Assembly: GCA_018666235.1 (NCBI GenBank)
Contig: JABJAB010000071.1
Coordinates: forward strand, 1-64,000
Source of the DNA: Ilumatobacter sp.
GTDB taxonomy: Bacteria > Actinomycetota > Acidimicrobiia > Acidimicrobiales > Ilumatobacteraceae
Length of the DNA: 64,000 nt
Direction: 5' to 3'
The position numbers were made by a program, and so were the translations under genes. Below the pieces are notes generated by a model. The model saw only the letters and a program-made list of their open reading frames with translations, was not told where the DNA came from and made no database searches. Below are positions 53,111-61,317 of the stretch, piece by piece (within the stretch, counting starts at the first letter, position 1; every line of letters starts with the position of its first letter).

Positions 53111-53886
53111 CCGAGATCCCCGAACATCTGCTCAAGCGGGCCCAGGCGGCCCGCGAGAAGTCAGCTGAACCTGCCGCCGAGCCGGCAGCAGAGCCGGCCG
53201 CCGCGCCTGCCGGCGATTCGCGTATTCCCGAAGCACTCCTCAAGCGCAGCCAGGCGGCCAAAGCGTCCAAGGCTGGCGGCGAAGCAGACGCAGCCGAAAC
53301 CGGTGGTGGCGTTGCGCTTGCCGAGAAGGTCGGCGCCGTTGTCGCGGCGGCACCCGCCGCTGCTGGCGTGCCCGTTGGTGGAGGCCCGGGGGGTCACACC
53401 CAGCGGCTCCTCACCGTCGTCAAGTCGGGCTCGATTCAAGACGTGAAGGCAACACCCGTGGACAAGGTCCACACCTGGCCGCATCTGCTCGCAGCGGAGT
53501 TCGTTGCGGCGCTCGCCTGCACCGCATTTACGTTCATCTTCTCGATCTTTGTCAACGCACCGTTGCTCCAGCTCGCGAACACGAACGCCACGCCGAACCC
53601 GTCGAAGGCGCCCTGGTACTTCCTCGGTCTGCAGGAACTTCTCACGATGTTCCACCCGATGGTGGCTGGCGTGACACTGCCCGGCGTCGGCATCATTTTC
53701 TTGATCCTCACGCCGTATCTCGACCGCAACCCGTCGAACAAGCCCGAGGATCGCAAGTTCGTCATCTCGATCATGACCGTGCACCTGATGTTCTGGGCCG
53801 TGCTCGTGATGATCGGTTCGTTCTTCCGTGGCCCCGGCTTCAACTTCGTGTTGCCATGGGTCGACGGCCTGTTCTTCGAGCTCTGA
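53107..53886 (+). CDS. Cytochrome b, C-terminal half (subunit IV-like)
   Basis: The 259-aa protein has an N-terminal cytoplasmic stretch of about 110 residues with IPEHLLKR at 4-11 and a second copy IPEALLKR at 40-47 separated by EPAA repeats, then three helices. The membrane part contains NPSKAPWYFLGLQELL, the variant of the PEWY quinol-site motif in which Glu is replaced by Ala, and ILTPYLDRNPSNKPEDR. ATG 53107 overlaps a short leader ORF. The long non-membrane N-terminus is absent from ordinary subunit IV. Confidence 0.88.
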   Translation: MTEIPEHLLKRAQAAREKSAEPAAEPAAEPAAAPAGDSRIPEALLKRSQAAKASKAGGEADAAETGGGVALAEKVGAVVAAAPAAAGVPVGGGPGGHTQRLLTVVKSGSIQDVKATPVDKVHTWPHLLAAEFVAALACTAFTFIFSIFVNAPLLQLANTNATPNPSKAPWYFLGLQELLTMFHPMVAGVTLPGVGIIFLILTPYLDRNPSNKPEDRKFVISIMTVHLMFWAVLVMIGSFFRGPGFNFVLPWVDGLFFEL

Positions 53887-53962
53887 GTAGCTCGACCTCC
53901 ATCCAAACGGCTCACTGAGACGAATAAAGAAGTAGTAGAGAGACAGCAAAGGAGTACCCCCC

Positions 53963-54859
53963 ATGAGTACCGCAGCAGTCATAACCATCGCCATCGGCGC
54001 CGTCGTCGTGCTCGGCGCCATTTCGTTCCTCACCCTCGCCCGTCGATCCGACGTGCGCGGTGCAGGGGCGTTGTCCGGCGAAGCCGTCAAGCGTGACACA
54101 ACGCGTCGGAACGAGGCCAAGAAGCAAGGCCGTATCGCCGCCGAAGAAGCAGCGACCCGCACGGCCGCCGACGCCGAAGCAGAGGGTGTCGAAGCCCGAA
54201 CGCCGAGCAAAGAGCTGGTCAGCGTCGGTGCCGAGGACAACAGCCTCGTGCCGTGGACACCGCCGGACCCCGAGGCCATCGGTGTCTCGCGTCGGCAGTT
54301 CTTCAACCGCGCCACGGTCACTCTGATGAGCGCCGGAATTGGTGCCTTCGCTGCGGCGGCCTTCGTTGGCTTCCTCTGGCCGTCTGGTACCGGTGGTTTC
54401 GGCGGCGCCGTTGGCGTGGGCAAGCTCGGAGCCATCAAGGCCGGCATCAAGCAGGGCGGTGGATTCTTCTACGTGCCTGAGGCCAAGTCATGGATCACGG
54501 CCTATCCAGCCGAAGCTTTGCCAGCTGCCGAGACGATCTATCCGGAGAACGTCCTTGTTGCGATGCGCCAGGGAATCGTTGTCCTCAGCCAGAAGTGCCC
54601 GCACCTCGGCTGTCGAGTACCTGAATGTAAGACAAGCCAGTGGTTCGAGTGCCAGTGCCACGGTTCGCAATACAACCGGGTCGGCGAGAAGAAGGGCGGC
54701 CCCGCCCCGCGCGGCATGGACCGTTTCCCAGCGACCATTTCACCCACCGAGGACGTCACCATCGACACGGGTACGACCGTCACGGGTCCCGCGATCGGTG
54801 TGAACACCACCGGCCAAGAAGCAGAGGGCCCGCACTGCACGGGCGGAGACGAACACTGA
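53963..54859 (+). CDS. qcrA: Rieske iron-sulfur protein
   Basis: High-potential 2Fe-2S subunit of the bc-type complex, 298 aa. There is an N-terminal helix (VITIAIGAVVVLGAISFLTL), a charged linker rich in Ala/Glu/Arg, a second helix (LMSAGIGAFAAAAFVGFLWP) preceded by SRRQFFNRA, a twin-arginine-like motif, and the cluster domain with CPHLGCRVPEC and CQCHGSQYNRVG. Both His-Cys ligand pairs and the two disulfide Cys are present. ATG 53963 has AAAGGAG upstream. Overlaps the next gene by one base. Confidence 0.93.
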   Translation: MSTAAVITIAIGAVVVLGAISFLTLARRSDVRGAGALSGEAVKRDTTRRNEAKKQGRIAAEEAATRTAADAEAEGVEARTPSKELVSVGAEDNSLVPWTPPDPEAIGVSRRQFFNRATVTLMSAGIGAFAAAAFVGFLWPSGTGGFGGAVGVGKLGAIKAGIKQGGGFFYVPEAKSWITAYPAEALPAAETIYPENVLVAMRQGIVVLSQKCPHLGCRVPECKTSQWFECQCHGSQYNRVGEKKGGPAPRGMDRFPATISPTEDVTIDTGTTVTGPAIGVNTTGQEAEGPHCTGGDEH

Positions 54860-55977
54860 TGACGCCTGTCCTTTCCGCTGCGCTGTCGACTCCGGTGATG
54901 CTCGGCTCCACCACCACCAATATCGCTGTGCTCAGCGTCGTGATCATCGCCATCGGATGGGTGGTGTACGGCATCTTCAATGTGGTCGCCGGCCGCAAGG
55001 AAGTCGGCTCGGAAATCGAGCTTGCTGCCAACCGCAAGGAGTACTACGACGACGAGACCCTCGAAGGCTCTCGCCTCGAACGGGTCCAACTGTTCGGCGT
55101 GCTCTTGCTCGTCCTCATCGTGATCGGGCTCCCGGTTGTCTGGATCCTCGAGCCTGGTCGCCAAGAAGGCGCGGCGCTCGGCTGGAACAACCGTTATGCC
55201 AGCTGGGGTTCGCAGCTGTTCGCCCCGACTGCCGAGGGCGGCTTCAACTGCGCTGGGTGCCACGGTGGCATGGGCGCCGTCGGCGGCGAAGCGCCGTTCA
55301 CCGTGACCGACCAGCTCACCGGTGAGATCACCGCAGTGAACTGGAAGGCTCCTGCCCTCAACACCATCTACTACCGGTTTGACGTAGACGAAGTTCGGTT
55401 CATTCTGAACTACGGCCGGCCGTTCTCACCGATGTCGCCGTGGGGACTCATCGGCGGCGGTCCGATGAACACTCAGCAAATCGACAACGTGCTCGAGTAT
55501 CTGAAATCGATCCAGCTGCCGCGCACCGAGTGTGGGCCTGGTGAGGTCGAAGCTGCTGATTTCTACGGTCAGGAACTCTGCCAGAGCGGCACGGTGCCGA
55601 CGGATATCGCCGACGACATTCAGGCATCAATCGACGCCGCTGTCGCATCAGGCGAAGCAAGCAGCACTGGTGAAGCAATCTTCAACCTCGAGCTGGGCTC
55701 GGGCGCATACAGCTGCGCACGCTGCCACACGCAAGGTTGGAGCTACGGCGATCCAGGCGAGACCGGTCAGGGCGCCTACGGGTGGAACCTCACCGGTGGC
55801 TCAACCAACAGCCATTTCAACAACGAGTCGGACATGATCGAGTTCATCAAGAACGGCTCCGAGTTCGGCAAGGTCTATGGCAACCAAGGCCAAGGCAGTG
55901 GACGTATGCCAGGATTCGGGGCATTGCTCACCGATGAGCAAATTGAAGCCGTCGTCGAATACGTACGGAGTTTGTGA
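54859..55977 (+). CDS. qcrC: Membrane-anchored diheme cytochrome c
   Basis: The 372-aa protein has two N-terminal helices (NIAVLSVVIIAIGWVVYGIF and LFGVLLLVLIVIGLPVVWIL), then two class-I cytochrome domains with NCAGCHGG and SCARCHTQ. Possible axial Met residues lie in SPMSPWG and GRMPGFG. The architecture equals actinobacterial QcrC but with two helices at the N-terminus instead of one at the C-terminus. ATG 54859 overlaps the Rieske stop (TGATG); the much longer upstream frame is a shadow of the Rieske gene. Confidence 0.9.
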   Translation: MTPVLSAALSTPVMLGSTTTNIAVLSVVIIAIGWVVYGIFNVVAGRKEVGSEIELAANRKEYYDDETLEGSRLERVQLFGVLLLVLIVIGLPVVWILEPGRQEGAALGWNNRYASWGSQLFAPTAEGGFNCAGCHGGMGAVGGEAPFTVTDQLTGEITAVNWKAPALNTIYYRFDVDEVRFILNYGRPFSPMSPWGLIGGGPMNTQQIDNVLEYLKSIQLPRTECGPGEVEAADFYGQELCQSGTVPTDIADDIQASIDAAVASGEASSTGEAIFNLELGSGAYSCARCHTQGWSYGDPGETGQGAYGWNLTGGSTNSHFNNESDMIEFIKNGSEFGKVYGNQGQGSGRMPGFGALLTDEQIEAVVEYVRSL

Positions 55978-56798
55978 GCAACATGTCGCTGTTGGCAATT
56001 GGATGGGAGCCAGAACTTCGCGGTTTGCTCACCGTCATCATGGGTGTCGTCGTGCTGATGGGCAGCATCTACATGATCTTGGCGACCAACATCGGGTCGC
56101 GCCTGTCGTTCTTGGTGACGCTCACCGGTCTGATGGGCTGGATGATGCTGATGGGCCTGACCTGGTGGATTTACGGCATCGGTCTCAAGGGGCCTGAGCC
56201 GTCATGGGCCGCGATTCCCGGTCGGACCATCATTCAGGACGTGCCAGCACTGCGCTCAGCAGGTGCCCTCGAGTCGTTGCCGAATGGCTACGAAGACGCT
56301 GATCCGGGCGAACTGCACGAGCTCGTGGCCGAAGAGTTCCTCTCCGAGGGATATATCCGGATCGACCAGGACAACCCGGCCTACGGCCAGGCACAGGCCG
56401 CGGCGAGCGAGTTCATCGAAGAAGATGGCGCGCTCACCGCCGGGCAGTACGAAGTCACCGATGTGTTCGATGTTGGCGGCGAGCGCTATCCGCTCATTGC
56501 GAACAACGAATCGCTCGACTTCGTGGCGTTCTTCCACACGCCGCACTACACCGTGGTCGAAGTCTCCCCGTTGGTGCCGGTGCGGACCGAGCCCGGTCGA
56601 GCGCCCGCTACGGCCGAGATCGACGACGAGGCGCAGAAGCAGTACGTGTACATGGTTCGCGATCTCGGTGCCAAACGTCAACCGGCTGTGGTCCTCACCA
56701 TCGGCGGCGGCGCGATCTTCCTCGCACTGTGCTACCTCCTGCATCGCCGTGAGCGAATCTTGAAGCACAACCTCTCCTCCGCAGTCGCGACGGCCTGA
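55974..56798 (+). CDS. Membrane protein between cytochrome c and nuoA, unknown
   Basis: The 274-aa protein has two N-terminal helices (LLTVIMGVVVLMGSIYMILA and LSFLVTLTGLMGWMMLMGLT), an outside-type domain of about 150 residues rich in Glu/Asp with no Cys, and a C-terminal helix (PAVVLTIGGGAIFLALCYLL). No catalytic motif is recognised. GTG 55974 overlaps the cytochrome stop by four bases (GTGA); ATG 55983 is an alternative. The gene lies four bases before nuoA, bridging the two complexes; a role in holding a supercomplex is speculation. Confidence 0.65.
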   Translation: MSNMSLLAIGWEPELRGLLTVIMGVVVLMGSIYMILATNIGSRLSFLVTLTGLMGWMMLMGLTWWIYGIGLKGPEPSWAAIPGRTIIQDVPALRSAGALESLPNGYEDADPGELHELVAEEFLSEGYIRIDQDNPAYGQAQAAASEFIEEDGALTAGQYEVTDVFDVGGERYPLIANNESLDFVAFFHTPHYTVVEVSPLVPVRTEPGRAPATAEIDDEAQKQYVYMVRDLGAKRQPAVVLTIGGGAIFLALCYLLHRRERILKHNLSSAVATA

Positions 56799-56801
56799 CC
56801 C

Positions 56802-57290
56802 ATGGGGCAGTACCTACCCGTCGTGATGCTGATGATCCTGGCGATCATCTTTGGGGGGCTGAGCTTCACGGCATCGCGTCTCCTTGCACCGCGTCGGCCC
56901 TCGACGGCCAAAGAGGCGCCGTACGAGTGCGGCATTGTGCCGACACGTGAGCCCCCAGAGCGCTTCCCGGTCAGCTTCTACATCGTTGCGATGTTGTTCA
57001 TCATGTTCGACATCGAAATCATCTTCGTGTACCCGTATGCGGTCAACCGTGACGGTCTCGGGTACTACGGCTTCTGGGCGATCCTCGCGTTCTCGGTGAT
57101 CTTCTTCCTCACCTTCGTGTACGAAGTGGCCCGGGGCGGCCTCGACTGGGGCCCAATCCAGAAGTACCGCAGTCTCGAGGCTGACGCCGCCATGGTGTCG
57201 CCCGAACGCACGGCCGCTTCGACGATCCGTCGGGTCGGTGCCGAGGGACGACTTCCCGATGGCGACAGCTCCGGCATCGAAGCCGCGTAA
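56802..57290 (+). CDS. nuoA: NADH-quinone oxidoreductase subunit A
   Basis: Complex I membrane subunit, 162 aa with three helices. The conserved loop reads YECGIVPTREPPERFPVSFYIVAMLFIMFDIEIIF, cited as YECGIVPTREPPERFPVSF, with the essential Cys and acid residues in FMFDIEI. A longer hydrophilic C-tail of about 45 residues is present. Starts three bases after the previous stop. First gene of nuoABCD-x-EFG. Confidence 0.95.
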   Translation: MGQYLPVVMLMILAIIFGGLSFTASRLLAPRRPSTAKEAPYECGIVPTREPPERFPVSFYIVAMLFIMFDIEIIFVYPYAVNRDGLGYYGFWAILAFSVIFFLTFVYEVARGGLDWGPIQKYRSLEADAAMVSPERTAASTIRRVGAEGRLPDGDSSGIEAA

Positions 57291-57360
57291 CCTCCCCATA
57301 GCAGACCCAGGGACTCACCAGACCCTGACATCCAGCCGCACTTCGTAAGGGAATCACAAC

Positions 57361-57945
57361 ATGGGCATCGTCAACGATGTGCTCGACGATGGACTCGGCG
57401 GGCTCACACACAACGTCATCACCGGCAAGGTCGAAGACCTGGTCAATTGGTCGCGCTCACGCTCGTCGTGGCCGGCCTCTTTCGGGCTGGCTTGCTGCGC
57501 AATCGAGATGATGGCCACGGGAGCCGCGCACTACGACATTTCGCGCTTTGGCATGGAAGTGTTCCGCGCGTCGCCGCGTCAGGCCGACATTATGATCGTC
57601 GCCGGACGCGTGAGCCAGAAGATGGCACCGGTGCTCCGTCAGGTGTACGACCAGATGATGGAGCCCAAGTGGGTCATCTCGATGGGCGTCTGCGCGAGCT
57701 CGGGTGGCATGTTCAACAATTACGCCATCGTGCAAGGCGTCGACCAGATCGTTCCGGTCGATGTCTATGCCCCGGGTTGCCCGCCGACGCCAGAAACGCT
57801 GATCCACGCGATCGAGACACTGCATGGGCTGATCGAGACCAACGAGATCATGAAGCGCCGTGCCGAGACCGGTGCCGGCGCCAACGTGCACGTGGAACAC
57901 ATCGAAGGTGGCACCACGCCCGTCCTGCTCGGAGTCAAGGGATGA
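57361..57945 (+). CDS. nuoB: NADH-quinone oxidoreductase subunit B
   Basis: Carries the N2 4Fe-4S cluster that reduces quinone. The 194-aa protein has FGLACCAIEMMATG (tandem Cys), MGVCASSGGMFNNYA and VYAPGCPPTPETLIHAI, giving all four cluster Cys. ATG 57361 has AAGGGAA upstream after a 70-base gap. Confidence 0.97.
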   Translation: MGIVNDVLDDGLGGLTHNVITGKVEDLVNWSRSRSSWPASFGLACCAIEMMATGAAHYDISRFGMEVFRASPRQADIMIVAGRVSQKMAPVLRQVYDQMMEPKWVISMGVCASSGGMFNNYAIVQGVDQIVPVDVYAPGCPPTPETLIHAIETLHGLIETNEIMKRRAETGAGANVHVEHIEGGTTPVLLGVKG

Positions 57946-58463
57946 GCGACGATCAGACCGCCGCCGAGACTCCTGACGCGGCGGAGGATGCAACGCCCAT
58001 GATCCACGGCTGCCCGGTCAGTGACTCCCTCGGCCAAGAAGTCATCCACGCGTCCGTCGAGCAGTATCTCGACGTCGTCAAGGCGCTCGACGACGAGGGC
58101 TACACGATGTGCGTCGATCTCTGTGGCGTCGACTACCTCGACTTCATGGGGCGATCGCTGCCCGACGGCATCGGCGCGGAGCGCTTCGAAGTGGTCGTCA
58201 ACCTGCTTGACCTCAGCAATCGTCGACGCACTCGCATCCGCGTGCAGGTGCCCGAGGCTGCGCCGGTCGTGGCTTCGTTGTTCGATCTGTACCCCGGCAC
58301 TGAAGCCATGGAACGCGAGTGCTTCGACATGTTCGGCATCGAGTTTGCCGATCATCCGGACCTCACGCGCATCCTCATGCCCGAGGACTGGGACGGGCAC
58401 CCGCTGCGCAAGGACTATGAAGTGGGCCGCATCCCGGTTCAGTTCAAGGGAGCGAACGCCTGA
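57942..58463 (+). CDS. nuoC: NADH-quinone oxidoreductase subunit C
   Basis: The 30-kDa-type subunit, 173 aa. The signature ERECFDMFGIEFADHPDL and ILMPEDWDGHPLRKDYEV are clear. The N-terminus includes MIHGCPVSDS. ATG 57942 overlaps the nuoB stop by four bases; a longer upstream frame is a shadow of nuoB. Confidence 0.95.
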   Translation: MSDDQTAAETPDAAEDATPMIHGCPVSDSLGQEVIHASVEQYLDVVKALDDEGYTMCVDLCGVDYLDFMGRSLPDGIGAERFEVVVNLLDLSNRRRTRIRVQVPEAAPVVASLFDLYPGTEAMERECFDMFGIEFADHPDLTRILMPEDWDGHPLRKDYEVGRIPVQFKGANA

Positions 58464-59920
58464 TGAGCATCACCGACGACGCTGAGACAGCCACGAACTC
58501 CGACGAGCTCACGCCAACGACGTTGACCGGAGCCGAAGTTGCCGCCGCCGGTATCGACCTCGCCGTCGAGACACCAGACCCCGGCACGAACTATCACCTG
58601 TTCGTTGCCGGCACCGACGAAGGGGCGCAAACCCTCAAGCCCCGCAGCCAAACCACTGCGCGTGAGCTCATGCGCGAGGTCGGTTCCGTCCTGCGCATGA
58701 GCGAGGCCGAAGCCGCCAACCTCGGCGAGCTTCCCGAGGACCCCGAAGAAGATCAGACGATGATCATCAACATGGGTCCCCAGCACCCATCGACGCACGG
58801 CGTGCTCCGGTTGATGCTCGAATTACAGGGCGAGACCGTTCTGCGATGCAAGCCGATCATCGGCTACCTCCACACCGGCATGGAGAAGACCGGCGAGCAG
58901 CTCACCTACATGCAGGGCGGGACGAACGTCACGCGCATGGACTACTTGAGCCCGCTCAACAACGAGCTTGTGTTCTCGATGGCGACCGAAAAATTGCTCG
59001 GAATCGACGGCGACATTCCCGAGCGAGCCGTGTGGATTCGCATGCTGCTGTCTGAGCTCAACCGCATGTCGAGCCATCTGCTGTTCATGGCGACCAACGG
59101 GATGGACCTCGGCGCCGTATCGATGATGATTTACGGCTGGCGTGAGCGCGAAGAGGTGTTGCGGTTCTTCCAAGAGGTCACTGGCCTCCGCATGAATCAC
59201 AACTACATCCGTCCGGGTGGCCTCGCAGCCGATCTTCCGGCCGGTTGGCGTGATGGCGTCCTGCGAATTCTCGATCTCCTGCCGCCTCGTCTCGATGAGT
59301 ACGACACGTTGATGACCGGTCAGCCGATCTGGCGGGAACGTCTGCAAGGCGTCGGTGTCATCACGCCGAGCGAAGCGCTTGCACTCGGGGCAACCGGGCC
59401 CATCTTGCGTTCCACCGGTGTCGAGTGGGACCTCCGCCGCGATCAGCCGTACATGCACTACGACGAACTCGACTTCGACGTCGTCGTCGGCTCGTACGGC
59501 GATGCATTCGACCGGTACGCAATCCGGCTCGCCGAGATCCGTGAGTCGATGGAACTGGTCCGCCAGATTGTCGAGCGCATCCCGGAGGGCGACTACCGGA
59601 TTCAGAACAAGAAGGTGACCCCGCCGCCGCGGGCTCGGATCGACGAGTCGATGGAAGCGCTCATTCACCACTTCAAGATCTTCACCGAGGGCTTCAAAGT
59701 GCCCGAGGGCGAGGTGTACGTCGCGCTCGAGAGCCCGCGCGGTGAGCTGGGCTGCTACATCGCGTCCGACGGTGGACCAAACCCGTATCGCATTCACATG
59801 CGCGATTCGTCGTTCGTCAACATCCAGTGCCTGCCGCACATGATGCGCGGCGGACTGGTCGCCGATGCGGTGGCCATCATCTCCTCGGTTGATCCGGTGC
59901 TCGGCGGCGTCGACCGATGA
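58463..59920 (+). CDS. nuoD: NADH-quinone oxidoreductase subunit D
   Basis: The 49-kDa-type subunit lining the quinone cavity. The core begins at about residue 98 with MIINMGPQHPSTHGVLRL and contains CKPIIGYLHTGMEKTGE, NVTRMDYLSPLNNELVFS and the C-terminal ELGCYIASDGGPNPYRIHMR, quoted in part. About 95 residues of extra N-terminal sequence (Thr, Ala, Glu-rich) precede it; bacterial NuoD usually starts near the GPQHP motif. The ATG overlaps the nuoC stop by one base, so the extension is translated from the natural start. Its last 16 bases are repeated 53 bases further on. Confidence 0.95.
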   Translation: MSITDDAETATNSDELTPTTLTGAEVAAAGIDLAVETPDPGTNYHLFVAGTDEGAQTLKPRSQTTARELMREVGSVLRMSEAEAANLGELPEDPEEDQTMIINMGPQHPSTHGVLRLMLELQGETVLRCKPIIGYLHTGMEKTGEQLTYMQGGTNVTRMDYLSPLNNELVFSMATEKLLGIDGDIPERAVWIRMLLSELNRMSSHLLFMATNGMDLGAVSMMIYGWREREEVLRFFQEVTGLRMNHNYIRPGGLAADLPAGWRDGVLRILDLLPPRLDEYDTLMTGQPIWRERLQGVGVITPSEALALGATGPILRSTGVEWDLRRDQPYMHYDELDFDVVVGSYGDAFDRYAIRLAEIRESMELVRQIVERIPEGDYRIQNKKVTPPPRARIDESMEALIHHFKIFTEGFKVPEGEVYVALESPRGELGCYIASDGGPNPYRIHMRDSSFVNIQCLPHMMRGGLVADAVAIISSVDPVLGGVDR

Positions 59921-59973
59921 AGCACGTCATGTTTGCCGCGCGGATGGTCCTGAAAGTCGGCGTCGACCGATGA
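59905..59973. repeat. 16-bp direct repeat flanking the nuoD-lipoprotein junction
   Basis: cggcgtcgaccgatga occurs at 59905-59920, covering the nuoD stop codon, and again at 59958-59973, covering the start codon of the lipoprotein gene; 37 bases lie between. This is a scar of a duplication or insertion event at the point where the operon order is interrupted. Confidence 0.85.
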
Positions 59974-60692
59974 CACCCCGTTCCGTTGCTCGGGGCACGG
60001 CCGCGCTCGTCGCGCTGGTCGTGTTCGGTGCTGCCTGCTCGGCTGGCGATGATGTCGCTGGGGTCAGCGTTCTCACCGACACCGCCGACACTGGATCTGC
60101 CAACTCCGCCGTCGTGGAGACCGCTGTGCCAGCGCCGACCGACATCGAATCAGCCGACACCGAATCAGCCGACACCGAATCAGCCGACACCGAATCAGCC
60201 GACATCGAACCAGCCGCCACCGACGGGTTCGTGTTCACCGCGCCGACTGATGACTACGTCATCACATTCCCTGGCGAGCCATTGCCGACGCCGCTCGCCG
60301 TTCCACTGCCCACAGGCCAGGTCGCCGCCGAGGCGTTCATTTATGAAGATGGCGTCGATGCGGCATACTTCACCTCGGTGTTCGACTATCCCGAAGGTTC
60401 GATCGACAGTGATCCCGAAGTTGCGCTCCTCACGGCACGCGACGGTGCTGTCGCGAACGTCGGTGGGACCCTTGTTGACTCCCAGTTTGTGGAGAGCAAT
60501 GGAGTGCCTGGCGTCGCATTCGCCTTCGAGGTCGTCGACGGTGCAGATTCCGGCGACGGCAACGCCCTCGTTTTCGTCGATGGACTTCGCCTGTACCAAT
60601 CGTTCGCCCTCGGATTCTCGGGGCAGACCGAGCAATTCCAGGCGTTCCTCGACACGTTTATGTTCACCGCCGACCAAGCAGGAGACAGCTGA
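59970..60692 (+). CDS. Lipoprotein inserted in the nuo operon
   Basis: The 240-aa precursor starts MTPRSVARGTAALVALVVFG and has a lipobox AAC near residue 24, followed by a tandem ESADT repeat linker (four 15-base units), then a beta-rich domain of about 150 residues with no recognised family (ITFPGEPLPTPLAVPLPTGQ at its start). It is exported and lipid-anchored, and lies between nuoD and nuoE, where no lipoprotein belongs. nuoE starts on its last base, so it is translated as part of the operon. Confidence 0.75.
   Translation: MTPRSVARGTAALVALVVFGAACSAGDDVAGVSVLTDTADTGSANSAVVETAVPAPTDIESADTESADTESADTESADIEPAATDGFVFTAPTDDYVITFPGEPLPTPLAVPLPTGQVAAEAFIYEDGVDAAYFTSVFDYPEGSIDSDPEVALLTARDGAVANVGGTLVDSQFVESNGVPGVAFAFEVVDGADSGDGNALVFVDGLRLYQSFALGFSGQTEQFQAFLDTFMFTADQAGDS
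60147..60206. repeat. 15-bp tandem repeat in the nuo lipoprotein
   Basis: Four units of gaatcagccgacacc (the last with one change) encode ESADT repeats just after the lipid-anchored Cys region. Confidence 0.93.
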
Positions 60693-61315
60693 TGAGCCGT
60701 CTGTCCGATCACAACGTGGTGCTGGCCAAGGAGATCATCAGCCGCTACCCGAAGCAGAAGTCGGCGCTGATCCCGCTCGTGCACCTCAGCCAAGAGCAGA
60801 ACGGCTACGTCACCGACGACGCAATGCGGCACATCGCTGAACTCGTCAACGTCACGCCAGCCGAAGTGCTCGGCACGGCATCGTTCTACGAGATGTTCAA
60901 GTTCGAACCCGTCGGCAAGTACGTCGTCAACGTGTGCACGACGCTGTCGTGTGCGCTGCTCGGCGCCGGAGAGTTGCTCCACCACGCCGAAGAGAAGCTC
61001 GGAGTGAAGGCAGGTGGCACCACCGCCGACGGCCTCATCACGCTCGAACCGGCTGAGTGTCAGGCCGCCTGCACCGAGGCACCTTGCCTCCAGGTCAACT
61101 ATCGCCACAAGTACCGAGTCACGCACGCCGACTTCGATGAGATGATCGACGATTTGCGCGCGGGCAAGCTCGATGGCGAGGTGCCACCCCACGGCACGCT
61201 CGGCACGCAGCGCCAGCACATCCCCGACGACAAGGGCGTTGGCGCCGTTCACCCGGACGACGTCACGGGCGGTCCCGCCTGGATTCCGGCCCCTGTTCCG
61301 GAAGAGAGCAACTGA
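60692..61315 (+). CDS. nuoE: NADH-quinone oxidoreductase subunit E
   Basis: The 24-kDa-type 2Fe-2S subunit, 207 aa. Cluster Cys lie in NVCTTLSCALLG (CX4C) and AECQAACTEAP (CX3C). The helical N-terminal region LSQEQNGYVTDDAMRHIAEL matches the family. A hydrophilic C-tail of about 45 residues with GTLGTQRQHIPDDK is extra. The ATG overlaps the lipoprotein stop (TGATG). Confidence 0.95.
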   Translation: MSRLSDHNVVLAKEIISRYPKQKSALIPLVHLSQEQNGYVTDDAMRHIAELVNVTPAEVLGTASFYEMFKFEPVGKYVVNVCTTLSCALLGAGELLHHAEEKLGVKAGGTTADGLITLEPAECQAACTEAPCLQVNYRHKYRVTHADFDEMIDDLRAGKLDGEVPPHGTLGTQRQHIPDDKGVGAVHPDDVTGGPAWIPAPVPEESN

Positions 61316-61317
61316 CG

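Noticed and set aside
54640..54858. N-terminal extension of the diheme cytochrome c
   Set aside because: The extra frame overlaps the Rieske cluster domain and has the composition of a shadow; the TGATG junction gives a natural start at 54859.
57447..57941. N-terminal extension of nuoC through nuoB
   Set aside because: Arg/Asp/His-rich shadow of nuoB; nuoC starts at the coupled ATG 57942 where homology begins.
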